NCBI GenBank assembly: GCA_003223675.1
Contig: QHVW01000840.1
Coordinates: 1-6,412 of the forward strand
Direction of reading: 5' to 3'
Source of the DNA: Acidobacteriota bacterium
GTDB lineage: Bacteria > Acidobacteriota > Thermoanaerobaculia > Multivoradales > UBA5704
Length of the DNA: 6,412 nt
The notes below the pieces were generated by a model. The model was not told the origin of the DNA, did not search any database, and saw only the letters and a program-made list of their open reading frames with translations. Each line of letters opens with the position of its first letter. The first letter of the stretch is position 1. Made by a program: the position numbers and the translations under genes. Below are positions 5,565-6,412 of this stretch, piece by piece.

Positions 5565-5855
5565 ATGGCGCGGGGCCTCTCCATGCAGGTAACGCAGCAT
5601 CGATACATCGTCTCCGATCCCGAGATCCTCGGAGGCGAGCCGATCGTTGCGGGGACCCGTACGCCGGTCCGGGCCGTGGTCGAAATCTGGCGGCAGGGAG
5701 CTCCGCCGGAGACGATCCCGAGCCGGCTCCCCCATCTCACGCTGGCCCAGGTCTTCGACGCCCTGAGCTACTACAGCGACCACCAGGCCGAGATCAACGA
5801 CTACATCGAGAGCAACCGCATCCCTGAAGATCTCGCCGATCCCCTCGTCGCCTAG
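5565..5855 (+). CDS. DUF433 family protein (antitoxin-like), orphan
   Basis: This is a 96-residue protein. The core RYIVSDPEILGGEPIVAGTRTPVRAVVEIW (about residues 13-42), then PETIPSRLPHLTLAQVFDALSYYSDHQAEI, is the hallmark of DUF433, a small winged-helix-like domain. It is commonly the antitoxin partner of PIN-like DUF5615 toxins. Here the next gene is convergent and the upstream region is the repeat array, so no toxin gene is adjacent. It may be an orphan antitoxin or a DNA-binding protein with another job. The usual family start lies a few residues before RYIVSD, so ATG 5565 or ATG 5583 fits. Neither has a well-spaced Shine-Dalgarno: AGGAGAAGG at 5540-5548 is 16 bases from 5565. The frame is open upstream through the array from at least 5247, but that part does not look like family sequence. 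The stop shares CTAG with the stop of the opposing gene. Confidence 0.87.
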   Translation: MARGLSMQVTQHRYIVSDPEILGGEPIVAGTRTPVRAVVEIWRQGAPPETIPSRLPHLTLAQVFDALSYYSDHQAEINDYIESNRIPEDLADPLVA

Positions 5856-6412
5856 CTGGCTCCCCGCCCCCCCACCCGCTCCAGAATCTGGTACAGCCCC
5901 AGCTTGGGCATCCGCAGGAACCCGTACCAGGCGGCGGCGGCGAGGGTCCCCTCGTTGAGCCACTCGCGCATCCAGTATTCGGCGTGGAGGGGATCTCGTG
6001 CTTTAAGGCCCGGACCGTTCTCGATCGCCCAGCGGCGGTTGTAGCGCTCGTGGACGCCCACCGGGGGAGAGAGGACCAGGGGAAGGCCCAGCGCGGAGAA
6101 GAAGGTCATCTCGCTCGGCTTGGTCCACAGGATGTCGGTGGCCGCCAGGATCGCGTTGAAACGGGGGAAGTACTCCTCCAGGCCGGCGGCGAGGAAGACC
6201 TCCACCCCGTTCCCCAGCCGGTCCTCCAGCCCGGCCTCGCGCACCCACCCCAGGAATTTCGCGGCCACCTCCTCCCGCACGCCCGCGGCGAGGCAGACGC
6301 GGAGCCGGTCCTCCTCGATCAGCCGGCGCAACCCCTTGAGGAGAAAGCGCGCGAGGTCGGCCTGCGCTCCCGCCCCACCCACGGTGTAGGTGAGCAGCGG
6401 CGGCCGGCGCTC
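5852..6412 (-). CDS. MurG-like GT-B glycosyltransferase-type protein, C-terminal part (start outside window)
   Basis: The frame is open from the window edge to the stop at 5852-5854, giving the last 186 residues. It starts with PPLLTYTVGGAGAQADL (glycine-rich loop, residues 4-20). It continues through LRVCLAAGVREEV and VEVFLAAGLEEYFPRFNAILAATDILWTKPSEMTFFSALGLPLVLSPPVGVHERYN (70-125), and ends in an aromatic-rich tail (EYWMREWLNEG, AAAAWYGFLRMPKLGLYQI). The order of glycine loop, then TKPSE followed by GLPLVLSPP, parallels the C-terminal nucleotide-sugar domain of MurG-type enzymes, where a conserved glutamate binds the donor. The KPSE-M-FFSALG block and the WL...A..GF..P..G.Y tail recall an uncharacterised family annotated with DUFs. 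I am sure of the fold class only moderately and of no specific reaction. A GTG at 6380-6382 exists in frame, but the conserved sequence continues upstream of it, so it is not the true start. Confidence 0.6.
   Translation of the reverse strand, partial: ERRPPLLTYTVGGAGAQADLARFLLKGLRRLIEEDRLRVCLAAGVREEVAAKFLGWVREAGLEDRLGNGVEVFLAAGLEEYFPRFNAILAATDILWTKPSEMTFFSALGLPLVLSPPVGVHERYNRRWAIENGPGLKARDPLHAEYWMREWLNEGTLAAAAWYGFLRMPKLGLYQILERVGGRGAS

Noticed and set aside
4146..5963. A 605-codon minus-strand frame across the methyltransferase and the array
   Set aside because: It is antisense to a clear UbiG-like gene and to DUF433, and joins unrelated stretches; only the array part has repeats, which arise from the 21-base period.
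6380..6382. GTG as the start of the MurG-like gene
   Set aside because: In-frame residues before it (PPLLTYT) complete a conserved strand leading into the glycine loop, so the gene begins outside the window.

Overview
The window is a very GC-rich bacterial chromosome segment with tight gene packing, overlapping or abutting reading frames and long spurious open frames on both strands. It carries housekeeping and envelope-type genes and no transposase, integrase or phage gene. The mix (EAL phosphodiesterase end, ScsB/DsbD-like protein with a secreted redoxin, MtaB-type tRNA modification enzyme, UbiG-like methyltransferase, DUF433 protein) would suit a soil or sediment Acidobacteriota-like or deltaproteobacterial-type genome. 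That placement is a guess from gene content and GC, not something the sequence proves.

Layout. Bases 1-216 (+) are the 3' end of a c-di-GMP phosphodiesterase (EAL domain). A 170-base gap holds a two-tier inverted repeat (236-350) between two convergent genes. A minus-strand two-gene operon follows: a DsbD/ScsB-like membrane protein (991-2841) translationally coupled to a secreted peroxiredoxin/TlpA-like redoxin (386-988). A 73-base divergent intergenic region separates it from a plus-strand pair: an MtaB-type radical-SAM tRNA methylthiotransferase (2915-4186) and an overlapping UbiG-like methyltransferase (4152-4964). Then comes a roughly 550-base array of short repeats with a 21-bp period (4978-5528), a small DUF433 gene (5565-5855, +), and, tail to tail with it, the C-terminal part of a MurG-like GT-B glycosyltransferase-type protein (5852 to the window edge, -).

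Working together. The membrane protein and the redoxin form an apparent envelope thiol-redox operon. However, the membrane domain lacks both cysteines that carry electrons across the membrane in DsbD/CcdA/ScsB proteins, so either the chemistry is altered or the protein has another role. The tRNA methylthiotransferase and the methyltransferase share a transcript but no obvious pathway beyond S-adenosylmethionine use. The DUF433 gene is of an antitoxin-like family but has no adjacent toxin.

The most unusual element is the 21-bp-period array. About 25 units keep nearly constant phase over 550 bp. Each carries a small CCC...GGG dyad. The left and right ends are built from the same unit in opposite orientations, and none of its frames encodes a protein I can recognise. 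Two promoters in the window (before mtaB and before the DUF433 gene) place a good -10 hexamer 6-7 bases before the start codon, which suggests leaderless transcripts.
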